This document shows, piece by piece, positions 1 through 8,279 of a stretch of 42,534 nt of DNA; the first letter of the stretch is position 1, and each line of letters begins with the position of its first letter. A model generated the notes under the pieces. The model did not search any database, had not been told where the DNA came from, and saw nothing but the letters and a program-made list of their open reading frames with translations. Origin of the DNA: Pyrodictiaceae archaeon (lineage in GTDB: Archaea; Thermoproteota; Thermoprotei_A; Sulfolobales; Pyrodictiaceae); assembly GCA_027046265.1 (NCBI GenBank), contig JALTZF010000089.1, positions 1 to 42,534 on the forward strand, written 5' to 3'. The translations under genes and the position numbers were made by a program.

Positions 1-2592
1 GATATAAGATTCGCACTAAACTACGTGATTGACCGCGACTTCATAATCAAGAACATCTATAAGGGCTTTGCCATAGCAAAGTATACCTTCTATGGCCCCG
101 ACGACCCAACATATGTTGAGCTTATAGACATTGTTGCAAAGTACAAGTTCGGCTACAACCCAGATTATGCAAGAGCTGTTGTAACAGACATATTCACAAG
201 GATAGGCGCAGAGATGAAAGGCGGTATATGGTACTACAAGGACAAACCAGTGCAAGTTGTAGGCATAATACGTATTGAAGACGAACGTCTCGACATAGGT
301 AACTATTTCGCAGACCAGCTAGAGAAAGTTCTAGGAATTAAAGTACTAAGACAACAGCTTCCCTTCGGAGAAGCTATCCCCAAAGTGTACTTCACCAACC
401 CAGCTGACTTCGAATGGGGCTTCTATACAGAGGGCTGGGGTAGAGGTGCTATAGACCGCTGGGACCCATGGATGCTAGCACAATTCGCTGCTGCGTGGCT
501 AGGCTGGTCGCCAGGCTGGGGTGACGCGACCTACTGGAACTACAGGAACGACACAATAGACATGTACAGCAGGGCGACAGCTCTAGGCGAAGTGAAGAGC
601 AAAGAGGAGTTCATAGACTACCTACGAAAAGGCACAGAGTTGGGCATACTGGAAAGCATAAGGATCTGGATAGCTGCAACACTCAGCACTAACCCGGCAG
701 TAGCAGACATACGTGGTGTAACACTAGACCTCGGCGCAGGCCTACGTAACCCATTCTTCTATAGAGGAGTCTACAAGCCTGGTAGCGACAAGATAGTAGT
801 AGGCCACCTGCACGTGTTCACAGCAGCAACTGTATGGCAGATCTACGGCGGTTTCGATGATGTATACAGCGTTGACCCGATGAGGGCTACATGGGACCCA
901 TTCATATGGCGCCACCCATTCAACGGCGAGCCAATAGCGTTCCGTACACCATTCACAGTAGAGACTGCAGGCCCTGAGGGCAAGCTAGCGGTGCCCGACG
1001 ATGCCATATGGTGGGATGCAGAGAACGACAAGTGGGTCTATGCTAAGGATCTGGGTAGGACAGAGGCAACAAGCAAAGTAGTCTTTGACATGTCAAAACT
1101 CATTGGTGCAAAGTGGCACCACGGTCAGACAATAGATTGGGCAGACGTACTGGCGGCATGGGCGGTAGCACTAGATATAACATACGACCCGGTGAAGAGC
1201 AGTCTTGAGAGCAGTATAGCTGGTCCAAGCAAGGAGTCCTTTGACAGAATAGTTGCTATAAAGATTAACCCAGACCAGAACACACTTGAGGTCTATCTCA
1301 ACTACTGGCACTTCGACCCAGCATACATTGCTGACTTCGCGGTACTCAGCCTATACAACCCAGCAGAGCTACTATTCGCTCATGACTATCTAGCATTCGT
1401 CAAGAAGACCTATGCGCTAAGCGATACTAGGAGTAAGGCAGAGAACATACCACACCTCAACCTGGTACTAGAAGACCACGCTAAGGACATCGCAGCAGCA
1501 CTCGACGAGATGGACTTCGACACACTGTATAAGAGCTTCATAACATTGCCTGACGGTACTATACCAGTATCTGGTGGTGATGTAGGTACTTGGTTCCAGA
1601 CACGTAAAGAAGCTGTCAAGGAGTGGGTAGCCACTTACAAGCATGCATGGATAAGCGATGGCCCATTCATGCTGGTGGAGTTCAGCAAGGACAAAGACAT
1701 GCTGAGACTAAAAGCATTCCGCGACCCGACATATCCATTTGGACCAACGGACTGGGTATTCGGAGAGCCAACACCAACATCAATACTAGCAGTTAATGCG
1801 CCAATAGTTGAGCCAGGCCAGCCAGCTAGAATAACGGTTACAGCAAGTGGTCTACCACCAGTACACGTCAAGTACATTATACGTGACCCAGCAACAGGTA
1901 AAGTATTAGCGGTCGGTGAAGCCGCGCCAAGCGCTGGTGCATACGTCATTGAGTTGCCTCCAGAGCTAACAGACACATTCGAGGAGTACAGCGCTTATGA
2001 GCTAACAGTGATAGCTTACAGCGAACAAGTAGCCCTACCAGCAGAGAGAGTAGTAACACTACAGACCACGGCAAGAGTCACTGAGCAAATAGGCAAGGTG
2101 AGTGAAGCAGTCTCAGCAGCACAGGAACAGATTAGGGCTGCACAAGAGCAGATAACTAGGCTACAAGAACAACTGCGTGCAACCCAGGAGCAGATGCAGA
2201 GGCTACAAGAACAACTACAAGCACTAGGCAAGACTCTAGGCGAGCAGTTCGCAACACAGCTTCAACAGCTAGTAAACACTATGACTCAGCAGATAACCAC
2301 GCTAGCAGACCAGGTGACAGCTCTAAGTAAGCAAGTGGGAGCCCTAGGCGATGCTGTTGGCAAGGTTGCTCAGCAGACCGATAACATTGCAGGCCAGATA
2401 ACAACGATAAGCGATACACTCGGCAATCTGGCAACAAAGTCAGACGTAAAAGCTGTCAGCGACAACGTTGAGGCTCTAAGCGGTGACGTCTCAGCAGCAA
2501 CAAGCAAGGCTAACCTAGCATTCATAGTAAGCATAATCAACCTAATACTGTTACTAATAGTACTAGGACTACTCTTTACAAGGAGAGGTTAG
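1..2592 (+). CDS. ABC peptide-type substrate-binding protein, membrane-anchored, 5'-partial
   Basis: This is a solute-binding protein of the family 5 (oligopeptide/dipeptide) type and it runs off the left edge. The frame is open to base 1 and begins inside the family's conserved 'R-AL-Y-IDRD-II' segment, so the GTG at 25 is internal. The binding domain fills about nt 1-1770. An Ig-like beta domain follows (about 1798-2069). A long Gln-rich heptad coiled coil comes next (about 2070-2510), with repeated QEQL/QEQI units. A C-terminal membrane helix (about 2515-2577) ends in TRRG. The protein is thus held to the outer face by its C terminus on a stalk, as in other crenarchaeal surface proteins. 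The permease and ATPase genes downstream make it part of an importer. Peptides are the likely substrate, but family 5 proteins also bind oligosaccharides, so substrate is inferred only. Confidence 0.9.
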   Translation, partial: DIRFALNYVIDRDFIIKNIYKGFAIAKYTFYGPDDPTYVELIDIVAKYKFGYNPDYARAVVTDIFTRIGAEMKGGIWYYKDKPVQVVGIIRIEDERLDIGNYFADQLEKVLGIKVLRQQLPFGEAIPKVYFTNPADFEWGFYTEGWGRGAIDRWDPWMLAQFAAAWLGWSPGWGDATYWNYRNDTIDMYSRATALGEVKSKEEFIDYLRKGTELGILESIRIWIAATLSTNPAVADIRGVTLDLGAGLRNPFFYRGVYKPGSDKIVVGHLHVFTAATVWQIYGGFDDVYSVDPMRATWDPFIWRHPFNGEPIAFRTPFTVETAGPEGKLAVPDDAIWWDAENDKWVYAKDLGRTEATSKVVFDMSKLIGAKWHHGQTIDWADVLAAWAVALDITYDPVKSSLESSIAGPSKESFDRIVAIKINPDQNTLEVYLNYWHFDPAYIADFAVLSLYNPAELLFAHDYLAFVKKTYALSDTRSKAENIPHLNLVLEDHAKDIAAALDEMDFDTLYKSFITLPDGTIPVSGGDVGTWFQTRKEAVKEWVATYKHAWISDGPFMLVEFSKDKDMLRLKAFRDPTYPFGPTDWVFGEPTPTSILAVNAPIVEPGQPARITVTASGLPPVHVKYIIRDPATGKVLAVGEAAPSAGAYVIELPPELTDTFEEYSAYELTVIAYSEQVALPAERVVTLQTTARVTEQIGKVSEAVSAAQEQIRAAQEQITRLQEQLRATQEQMQRLQEQLQALGKTLGEQFATQLQQLVNTMTQQITTLADQVTALSKQVGALGDAVGKVAQQTDNIAGQITTISDTLGNLATKSDVKAVSDNVEALSGDVSAATSKANLAFIVSIINLILLLIVLGLLFTRRG

Positions 2593-2752
2593 CTAAGGAG
2601 TACTTTCTTACCAACTTGCTTTTTTCTCATATAAAATCCTTGAATTCTATTAGTTCTACTTTAGTATATTCTATATTACCATACCTCCTTTGCGCCTATT
2701 CATTAATGTTTTTAGGTGAGCAACCCATAGGTTAGCGTGGGGCATAGACGCC
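2593..2752 (+). other. 160-bp gap between binding-protein and permease genes, with T-run
   Basis: The gap is T-rich and holds a run of six T at 2620-2625 shortly after the binding-protein stop. Oligo-T tracts terminate archaeal transcription, so partial termination here could make the binding protein more abundant than the permeases. A GGTGAG at 2715-2720 lies too far from the permease start to be its ribosome site. No small gene is visible. Confidence 0.3.
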
Positions 2753-3835
2753 TTGCCGTCCTCGCGCGTATTGTCTGTACTCATTAAGCGAGGAATAACG
2801 CTCACTGCCGCCCTGATAATTGCAGTGTTCCTTTCAGCAATACTTATAGGCGCTACTGGCTACGACGAAAAAGTACTCAAGGCAATCGTTATAACGCAAG
2901 TACAAGCATACAAACAGAACTTGCAAAGGCAGAACATTCCTTCAACAGAACTCAATAAGCTTGTGCAAGCTTATCAGCAGTCCTTAGAGGAGTATTATGG
3001 TCTTAACAAGCCTTGGTACTATCGTGTCATACCACTCGCTGTAAGCACATTAAAGCTCGATCTAGGCTGGGTACAGAGTACACAAGTGGCTGATGTTGCT
3101 GGTGAACAACTTCCATTACGTGTTAGTGAGGCAATTATGCTTGCTCTGCCGAGAACAATAATAATGATAACCGCAGCAGAACTAATCTGTGCTTTGCTAG
3201 TATTACGCATAGGCCCTGCTCTAGCATATAGGCGTGGTAGCATAGCTGATAGGGCAGCAATTAGCTATGCTGCAATAATGAACGCGCTCCCTGTATGGTG
3301 GATAGCTCTTATAGCAGTATTTGCTTTCGGCTACTATCTCAGAATAGCACCAACGAGATATAGAGAAGTGATATACTATATCAATCACTTCTTTGAAGAC
3401 CCACTACATAATATGTTAATGATACTATGGTACGCGTGGCTGCCAATGTTTGTTGTAGTTATATCATTCCTCGGTAGCTGGCTATACAGTGTTAGAGCTA
3501 TAGCCCTTAGAGTGGTTGGCGAGGATTTCGTGGCGGTCGCACGTGCAAAAGGGCTACCAGAAAGACTCGTAGTTAAGAAGTACGTACTGCGGGTAATTGC
3601 TGGGCCTGTACTCACGCTAGTAATACTCAGCCTTGCTGGCAGCATAGGTGGCTTCATAATAACTGAATCTATATTTGGGTGGCCTGGCATGGGGTCACTA
3701 TACTATGCAGCTATTGTGAGCGCCGACTCGCCAACAATACTTGGCTTAATCTATATAACTACAGCAGTATATGTAGCTGCTCGTTTCGTATTAGAGGTAC
3801 TATATGTACTCTTAGACCCACGTGTTAGGTATTAG
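2753..3835 (+). CDS. ABC transporter permease, DppB/OppB type
   Basis: This is an inner permease subunit of the peptide-type importer. An N-terminal membrane helix (about residues 12-33) is followed by an extracytoplasmic loop of roughly 90 residues and then five more helices. The cytoplasmic EAA coupling loop (about residues 257-283, with the conserved ARAKGLPE core) contacts the ATPase. The family signature 'ITESIFGWPGMG' is seen near residue 305. Length (360) is normal for archaeal DppB. The start is a TTG at 2753; no ATG or GTG lies in frame just upstream, and a TTG at 2771 is an alternative. It sits between the binding protein and the second permease in one unit. Confidence 0.9.
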   Translation: MPSSRVLSVLIKRGITLTAALIIAVFLSAILIGATGYDEKVLKAIVITQVQAYKQNLQRQNIPSTELNKLVQAYQQSLEEYYGLNKPWYYRVIPLAVSTLKLDLGWVQSTQVADVAGEQLPLRVSEAIMLALPRTIIMITAAELICALLVLRIGPALAYRRGSIADRAAISYAAIMNALPVWWIALIAVFAFGYYLRIAPTRYREVIYYINHFFEDPLHNMLMILWYAWLPMFVVVISFLGSWLYSVRAIALRVVGEDFVAVARAKGLPERLVVKKYVLRVIAGPVLTLVILSLAGSIGGFIITESIFGWPGMGSLYYAAIVSADSPTILGLIYITTAVYVAARFVLEVLYVLLDPRVRY

Positions 3836-3948
3836 GTAGCAACATGATACCACGTAGTGTTTTTAGATGTGTAATATGCACAATAGATTGTCTACATAAC
3901 TAAACAAATCTAAACCCCCTTAGACGTGGATTGTGAGGGAGAATAGCC

Positions 3949-5505
3949 GTGGCTAGGGCAGTTACAGCTCGAAGGCCAAGCCTCAAGGAGAGATTTCGTG
4001 GTGTTAGTGAGATACTAACTGAAGTTCGTGGACAATTAATGGGTAAGATAGGGCTAGGCCTAATAGTGTTCTTTGTAGTGGTCTCAATATTTGCTCTACT
4101 AACAATACCATGGGACTTCTACATCGAATGGAACGACCGTAAGCTATGGGAAGAATACCCAGAGGTAGTGCCTCCAGTCTGGGTTTCACACTTCGGCGTA
4201 CCGGTAGCACAGCATGTATCAAAAATTATGAGTGAACCTACTGAAACTATGCTGTATAAGAGGCCAAAGGACTATAATGGCATAACCCTCTTTGGGTACA
4301 CTACAATATATAGGCTAAGATATAGGCTTAAGGATCCTGCCTTCCCGCAGGGCATATTGATAATGTTTGAAGATGTTGCTATAAACAACTTCACATATAG
4401 AGGGAAACTAATTAGACCAGATAGCATTAGTGTTGGAGTCCATGTCTTGCTACACCGGCCAGATGGTAAAGTATTACTTATCAATGAGCCTACGCCGAGA
4501 TCGCTTACAGAAATAGCCTCGGCTAAGACTGTCCGTTTCGACGATGCCTATGTCGCTAACCAGATTCTAGCAATGTATCCTGGCACCAATATGACAAAAG
4601 ACTATGCTACAAGCAACGCTGTAAAACTAGCCTTTGGAGTATATGAAGATGGGGTAATAAAACCCCTAAGAGGTACCTATGAGGTCGAGTTAATAGTTAC
4701 CTACCTGGCACGTGGCGTCAGCCTTGAAGCATTGAAGAATGTTATTGAAGCTGGCGAGATTGGTGTCCGAGAAGTTAAGATGGTTATCGAGGGATCTGCT
4801 TATGGCCTCATGGGTACTGATAGCTATGGCAGAGACATATATAGAGCACTACTCTACAGTTTCCCTGTAGAACTAGTGATAGGTTTCATAGCTGCTGTAG
4901 CAGCAGTAGTCATAGGGCTTATGATGGGCGTTATAAGCGGCTACTATGGTGGCTGGGTCGACGAGATAATACAGCGTGTAATAGACATCATGGGTGCAAT
5001 ACCAGCACTACCAATACTCATCCTGGTGGGCGCAGCACTACAAGAGAGGGGTGCTAGTCCCTGGATGATGCTCTTTGTTATAATTGCATTCCTCATAATC
5101 TTTGGCTGGGGTGGCCTAGCAATAATAGTGAGGTCTATGACTCTCAGCATTAAATCAGAGCCCTACGTTGATGCAGCCAAAACCCTAGGTGCCTCAAACA
5201 TCTACATTATATTCAAGCACATCATACCGCAGATAGTACCCTACGCCATGGCCTCACTTGTATTCAGTGTGCCAGCAGCAGTGCTAACAGAGGCTGGGCT
5301 CAGCGTGCTCGGCATACGCCACAACCTGCCAACATGGGGCACAGTGCTAGCTGATGCACGCGACTACGTTTACGCTGGCGGAAGTTATGGTGTATGGTGG
5401 TGGATACTGCCTCCAGGAATACTAATGGGCCTCATGTCGGTAGCATTCGTGTTCCTAGGCTTAGCTCTAGAGACTATTGTTGAGCCACGACTCCGCAGGA
5501 GGTGA
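3949..5505 (+). CDS. ABC transporter permease, DppC/OppC type, with large surface domain
   Basis: This is the second permease of the importer. A short cytoplasmic N terminus and one membrane helix (about residues 34-54) are followed by a hydrophilic region of about 220 residues. The canonical DppC landmark 'GTDSYGRDIY' starts at residue 289, after which come five helices. The EAA loop (about 404-425, core DAAKTLGAS) is intact. Typical DppC proteins are about 290-320 residues and have only a short segment here, so the inserted domain (about 60-280) is the odd part; by topology it faces outward. The GTG start has purine-rich sequence ahead of it. The stop overlaps the next gene by 4 nt (GTGA), which indicates translational coupling. 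Confidence 0.9.
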   Translation: MARAVTARRPSLKERFRGVSEILTEVRGQLMGKIGLGLIVFFVVVSIFALLTIPWDFYIEWNDRKLWEEYPEVVPPVWVSHFGVPVAQHVSKIMSEPTETMLYKRPKDYNGITLFGYTTIYRLRYRLKDPAFPQGILIMFEDVAINNFTYRGKLIRPDSISVGVHVLLHRPDGKVLLINEPTPRSLTEIASAKTVRFDDAYVANQILAMYPGTNMTKDYATSNAVKLAFGVYEDGVIKPLRGTYEVELIVTYLARGVSLEALKNVIEAGEIGVREVKMVIEGSAYGLMGTDSYGRDIYRALLYSFPVELVIGFIAAVAAVVIGLMMGVISGYYGGWVDEIIQRVIDIMGAIPALPILILVGAALQERGASPWMMLFVIIAFLIIFGWGGLAIIVRSMTLSIKSEPYVDAAKTLGASNIYIIFKHIIPQIVPYAMASLVFSVPAAVLTEAGLSVLGIRHNLPTWGTVLADARDYVYAGGSYGVWWWILPPGILMGLMSVAFVFLGLALETIVEPRLRRR

Positions 5506-6608
5506 GTCTTGATATGGTAGATTTCATTGTTAGAGTAGAGGATCTACGGGTATGGTTTCCCGTAGCAAGAAGCTTTATTGACGTACTAAGAGGCAGGGCT
5601 AAACTCTACGTGCACGCTGTAGACGGTGTAAGCTTCTTTGTACGCGAAGGAGAGACCTATTGTTTGGCTGGAGAAAGCGGCTGCGGGAAAACAACTACTG
5701 GAAGGACAATAATTAGGTTAACACCACCAGAAAACGTTGTTAGTGGTCGTGTACTCTTTAAGCCCAAGAAAGAAGTCTACGAGTATATTGCAACACATGT
5801 ACCAGAAGCTATTGTTGAGGAAGAAGGAGCTGTAGACGTATACCGTGTGCCCTCAAAGTATATTAAGCCTCTACGCCGCGAGATGCAGATGATATTCCAA
5901 GACCCCTTTGGAAGCTTAGACCCCCGCCTACGTGTACGCGACATCCTCGAAGAGCCACTCATAATACACAACATGGGCGAAGGCCACGAAGAGAGGCTTG
6001 AAAGGGTTATAAAAGCGCTTGAGCTAGTGAAGCTCACGCCGCCAGAAGAGTTTATTGAAAGGTACCCTCACCAGCTTAGTGGCGGTCAAAGACAACGTGT
6101 TGCTATCGCACGAGCACTAATACTAAACCCGCGGTTCATAGTTAGTGACGAGCCTGTATCAATGCTAGATGTCTCTATAAGAGCAGAGATACTTGAAATC
6201 CTCGATGAGCTACGCAGGAAGTTTAAGCTAGCGCAAGTATTCATCACACACGACCTTGCTCTTGCACGGTATGTATGTGACCGTATAGGTGTAATGTACC
6301 TTGGAAGAATAGTAGAGGAGGGCCCTGTAGATGATATTATAGAGAACCCCCTACACCCATATACTAGAGCGTTGGTAGCAGCAATACCTGAGCCCGACCC
6401 AGAGAATAGGAAGAAGCTACGCGAGCTACGTATCAAAGGCGAGGTACCCAGCGCAGTCCACATACCTGCGGGCTGCAGGTTTAGACCACGCTGTGTAGCT
6501 TTTGACGAGAATGCATGGGTTCAAGAGAGGTGTAGGGCTGAGGAGCCAGAGCTTATAGAGGTGGAGCCGGGGCACAGAGTGGCTTGTTGGCTCTACTCAA
6601 AGGCGTAA
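5502..6608 (+). CDS. Peptide ABC transporter ATPase, DppF/OppF type
   Basis: This nucleotide-binding subunit powers the importer. Seen in order are Walker A GESGCGKTT (57-65), the Q-loop Gln in FQDPFGSLD (Q133), signature LSGGQ (192-196), Walker B FIVSDEP with Glu217, and switch His250. The C-terminal oligopeptide-type domain carries Cys325, Cys331, Cys344 and Cys362, the spacing that holds a 4Fe-4S cluster in some DppD proteins. An extra acidic stretch (about 91-120) separates the first strands from the Q-loop. The GTG start overlaps the permease stop; an ATG at 5514 is an alternative. These importers usually use two different ATPases, and the partner is not seen within this window. Confidence 0.92.
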   Translation: MSLDMVDFIVRVEDLRVWFPVARSFIDVLRGRAKLYVHAVDGVSFFVREGETYCLAGESGCGKTTTGRTIIRLTPPENVVSGRVLFKPKKEVYEYIATHVPEAIVEEEGAVDVYRVPSKYIKPLRREMQMIFQDPFGSLDPRLRVRDILEEPLIIHNMGEGHEERLERVIKALELVKLTPPEEFIERYPHQLSGGQRQRVAIARALILNPRFIVSDEPVSMLDVSIRAEILEILDELRRKFKLAQVFITHDLALARYVCDRIGVMYLGRIVEEGPVDDIIENPLHPYTRALVAAIPEPDPENRKKLRELRIKGEVPSAVHIPAGCRFRPRCVAFDENAWVQERCRAEEPELIEVEPGHRVACWLYSKA

Positions 6609-6650
6609 CGGTAATTTTTGTGCACACTTGAAGCCCTACTGTTTGTAAGG

Positions 6651-6681
6651 TTTAAAAGTAGCTCTACGTGGTGTTACCACG
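6651..6681 (+). promoter_or_regulatory. TATA box and 6-bp palindrome ahead of the 6736 gene
   Basis: A TATA-like TTTAAAAG (6651-6658) is followed by a perfect inverted repeat, CGTGGT (6667-6672), spacer GTT, ACCACG (6676-6681). The repeat covers the place where transcription should start, about 25 nt past the TATA box. That position suits a repressor operator; a leader hairpin is the alternative. It suggests that the membrane protein gene has its own promoter. Confidence 0.35.
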
Positions 6682-6735
6682 CCTCACATACTTTCTCTAA
6701 TCCTATCGCGGTAAACCAGTTTCTGGGGAAGTATA

Positions 6736-7323
6736 GTGTATGGGAAACTGTTACTCGCACTAGGCTATCTGTCTGCGCCATTTGCTGGGCCAGGCTCAGC
6801 TGTTATAACTGCAGCTGGATGGCTTGCATACGGGAGTGAGGTTAAGAGACCAACCTATAGTTGGGTAGGGCTAGCAGGCCTTCTTGGTGTTGCTGGCATA
6901 CTGGCAGGGAAGTATGGTACAGGCCTCTCCGGCCTGGAGGGGGCAGGCGGGCTTCTACTAATGGCATACTATGTTCTCAGCATTGCAATGATATGGATAC
7001 TAGGCGTTAAGACAAATAATGGCTCACTTAAGCTCGCAGCAGGCCTTCTAGCAGTAGCCTTCCTCTTGGCTGCAACAGGGTCAAGCAGTGTTACTGACGC
7101 TACTGTGGCTGCTAGTGGGAGTGTGGTAGACTGGGGAGGGCTTACGTGGGCTAATGCTGCAGCTAAAAACTTCATAGAAGCTATTGGAGGCACAGCGGCT
7201 CTAGCAAGACTCTTTGCAGCGGCAGGTGCAATATTTGCCGCAGTAGGCTTTCTAGGCCTTAACGAGAGGGAAAGCGAGGGCTTTATGAGAGAAGAGACAG
7301 TATTTAATATAGGGACATACTAA
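6736..7323 (+). CDS. Multi-pass membrane protein of unknown function
   Basis: I do not recognise a family with certainty; the arrangement faintly resembles archaeal DUF996-like proteins. The 195-residue product is Gly/Ala/Leu-rich with about five membrane helices (roughly 4-28, 41-60, 70-92, 98-116 and 155-176). A small polar Ser/Thr-rich segment lies between helices four and five, and a charged tail ends the protein. The GTG start has a GGGGAAG purine stretch ahead of it (6725-6731). It follows the ABC importer by 127 nt but has its own TATA-like element, so a role in transport is not shown. Confidence 0.7.
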   Translation: MYGKLLLALGYLSAPFAGPGSAVITAAGWLAYGSEVKRPTYSWVGLAGLLGVAGILAGKYGTGLSGLEGAGGLLLMAYYVLSIAMIWILGVKTNNGSLKLAAGLLAVAFLLAATGSSSVTDATVAASGSVVDWGGLTWANAAAKNFIEAIGGTAALARLFAAAGAIFAAVGFLGLNERESEGFMREETVFNIGTY

Positions 7324-7348
7324 AGTCTATGTTTTTAAACCATAGACT
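7324..7348. terminator. 8-bp inverted repeat between convergent genes
   Basis: Perfect arms AGTCTATG (7324-7331) and CATAGACT (7341-7348) flank a 9-nt T-rich loop directly after the stop of the membrane protein gene. The next gene is convergent, so a hairpin ending both transcripts fits. The loop sequence TTTTTAAAC also looks like a TATA box, so a hidden promoter cannot be excluded. Confidence 0.4.
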
Positions 7349-7415
7349 TACTCATATCCGTAAGATGCGGCAAGAAACTATCAGGTCGTTAGAAACACAA
7401 AAGGCTCCTATTCTC

Positions 7416-8090
7416 TTACAGACTAGTAACATATCCTATAGCCTCCTCTAGGTGGCTTACCTTAAACAAGCTATATTTCACACGAATTTCATCAGGCCAT
7501 AAACTAGCATGTCTTAATGCGTCATTCCATAGTTTCAGATGTTTTCTGGGCAAATAGACTACAACTTTTTTCAAACCTTTTCTTACCAATACTCTCATGA
7601 TGGCACTGAGTAGTGTAGTAACTTTATCTTTAAGTTCCTTATTTTTGAGTACGAGATCTGGAGGCACTTCATAACAACAAGCAGGGTACTCTTCAGCACG
7701 CGTATAAGGCACAAGTATTAGGAGGTCTGAAAAGTAGAGCCACTCAATACCTTTAGGCTTATCTGTCTCAGTATCCCAGAGGCCTAAGCGTCTGAGGACA
7801 CCACGTATTTTTCTTGATGTAGGACTCTTAGTATAAGGTTTAACATTACTACAAGGTGTTATGAGTGCAAGGGTGAATGGGGGCTTGTAGTCTTCTAGGA
7901 GCCAATCCCACCATGCTCTAACAGTTGGGTGATTGAATGCTTTTACTCCTTCAAGGCTTGGATCTAGCTTTACGTGATGGCGCGGCAAGAGAATGTCACC
8001 ATTCTTTCTAATTGTAAACCTCTTAGTTGTGACTTTTTCTGGTGTTATTTGGTGAAGTGCTATTCTTCTATCTATACCTGCAATACTCAA
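7416..8090 (-). CDS. Stand-alone DUF5591-type protein (archaeosine synthase-related domain)
   Basis: The protein carries 'PCSNVKPYTKS' near residues 80-90. This resembles the PC-x3-KPY-x2-S signature of the ArcS/TgtA2 C-terminal catalytic region, which converts preQ0-tRNA to archaeosine-tRNA. Here the domain stands alone in 224 residues, without the TGT-like or PUA parts of full ArcS, and the signature's usual last His is replaced (..PTSR). Two further Cys (CCYEVPP) occur around residue 140. Many Crenarchaeota lack classical ArcS, so a tRNA-modification role is plausible but inferred. The start is TTG at 8090, with GGTG 6 nt ahead. It is convergent with the upstream membrane protein and divergent from the PAP2 gene. 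Confidence 0.65.
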   Translation of the reverse strand: MSIAGIDRRIALHQITPEKVTTKRFTIRKNGDILLPRHHVKLDPSLEGVKAFNHPTVRAWWDWLLEDYKPPFTLALITPCSNVKPYTKSPTSRKIRGVLRRLGLWDTETDKPKGIEWLYFSDLLILVPYTRAEEYPACCYEVPPDLVLKNKELKDKVTTLLSAIMRVLVRKGLKKVVVYLPRKHLKLWNDALRHASLWPDEIRVKYSLFKVSHLEEAIGYVTSL

Positions 8091-8223
8091 TATTTCACCG
8101 GTTGAGTATTATTATTGAAAAGCCAGAGATGGTTTTAAGGAGTTAGACACTATCCATTCTATTATTCTTCTTGTTATGTTACTCTTAGCGTTCTCTTTAG
8201 CTGATGACGTATGATCCTTTAGG

Positions 8224-8230
8224 TATAAAA
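8224..8230 (+). promoter_or_regulatory. TATA box for the PAP2 gene at 8280
   Basis: TATAAAA at 8224-8230 predicts a transcription start near 8253 and a leader of about 25-30 nt before the ATG at 8280. Confidence 0.5.
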
Positions 8231-8279
8231 GTGCTGTGATTACCTATTAGAATTTCTGGATTAGGTTAGGGTTAAAGTT

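Noticed and set aside
6618-6839. 73-codon plus-strand frame before the membrane protein
   Set aside because: It crosses the TATA box and palindrome and overlaps the well-supported gene in another frame.
8202-8207. TGATGA, a possible box C of a guide RNA
   Set aside because: No CTGA at guide spacing and it lies just ahead of a TATA box.
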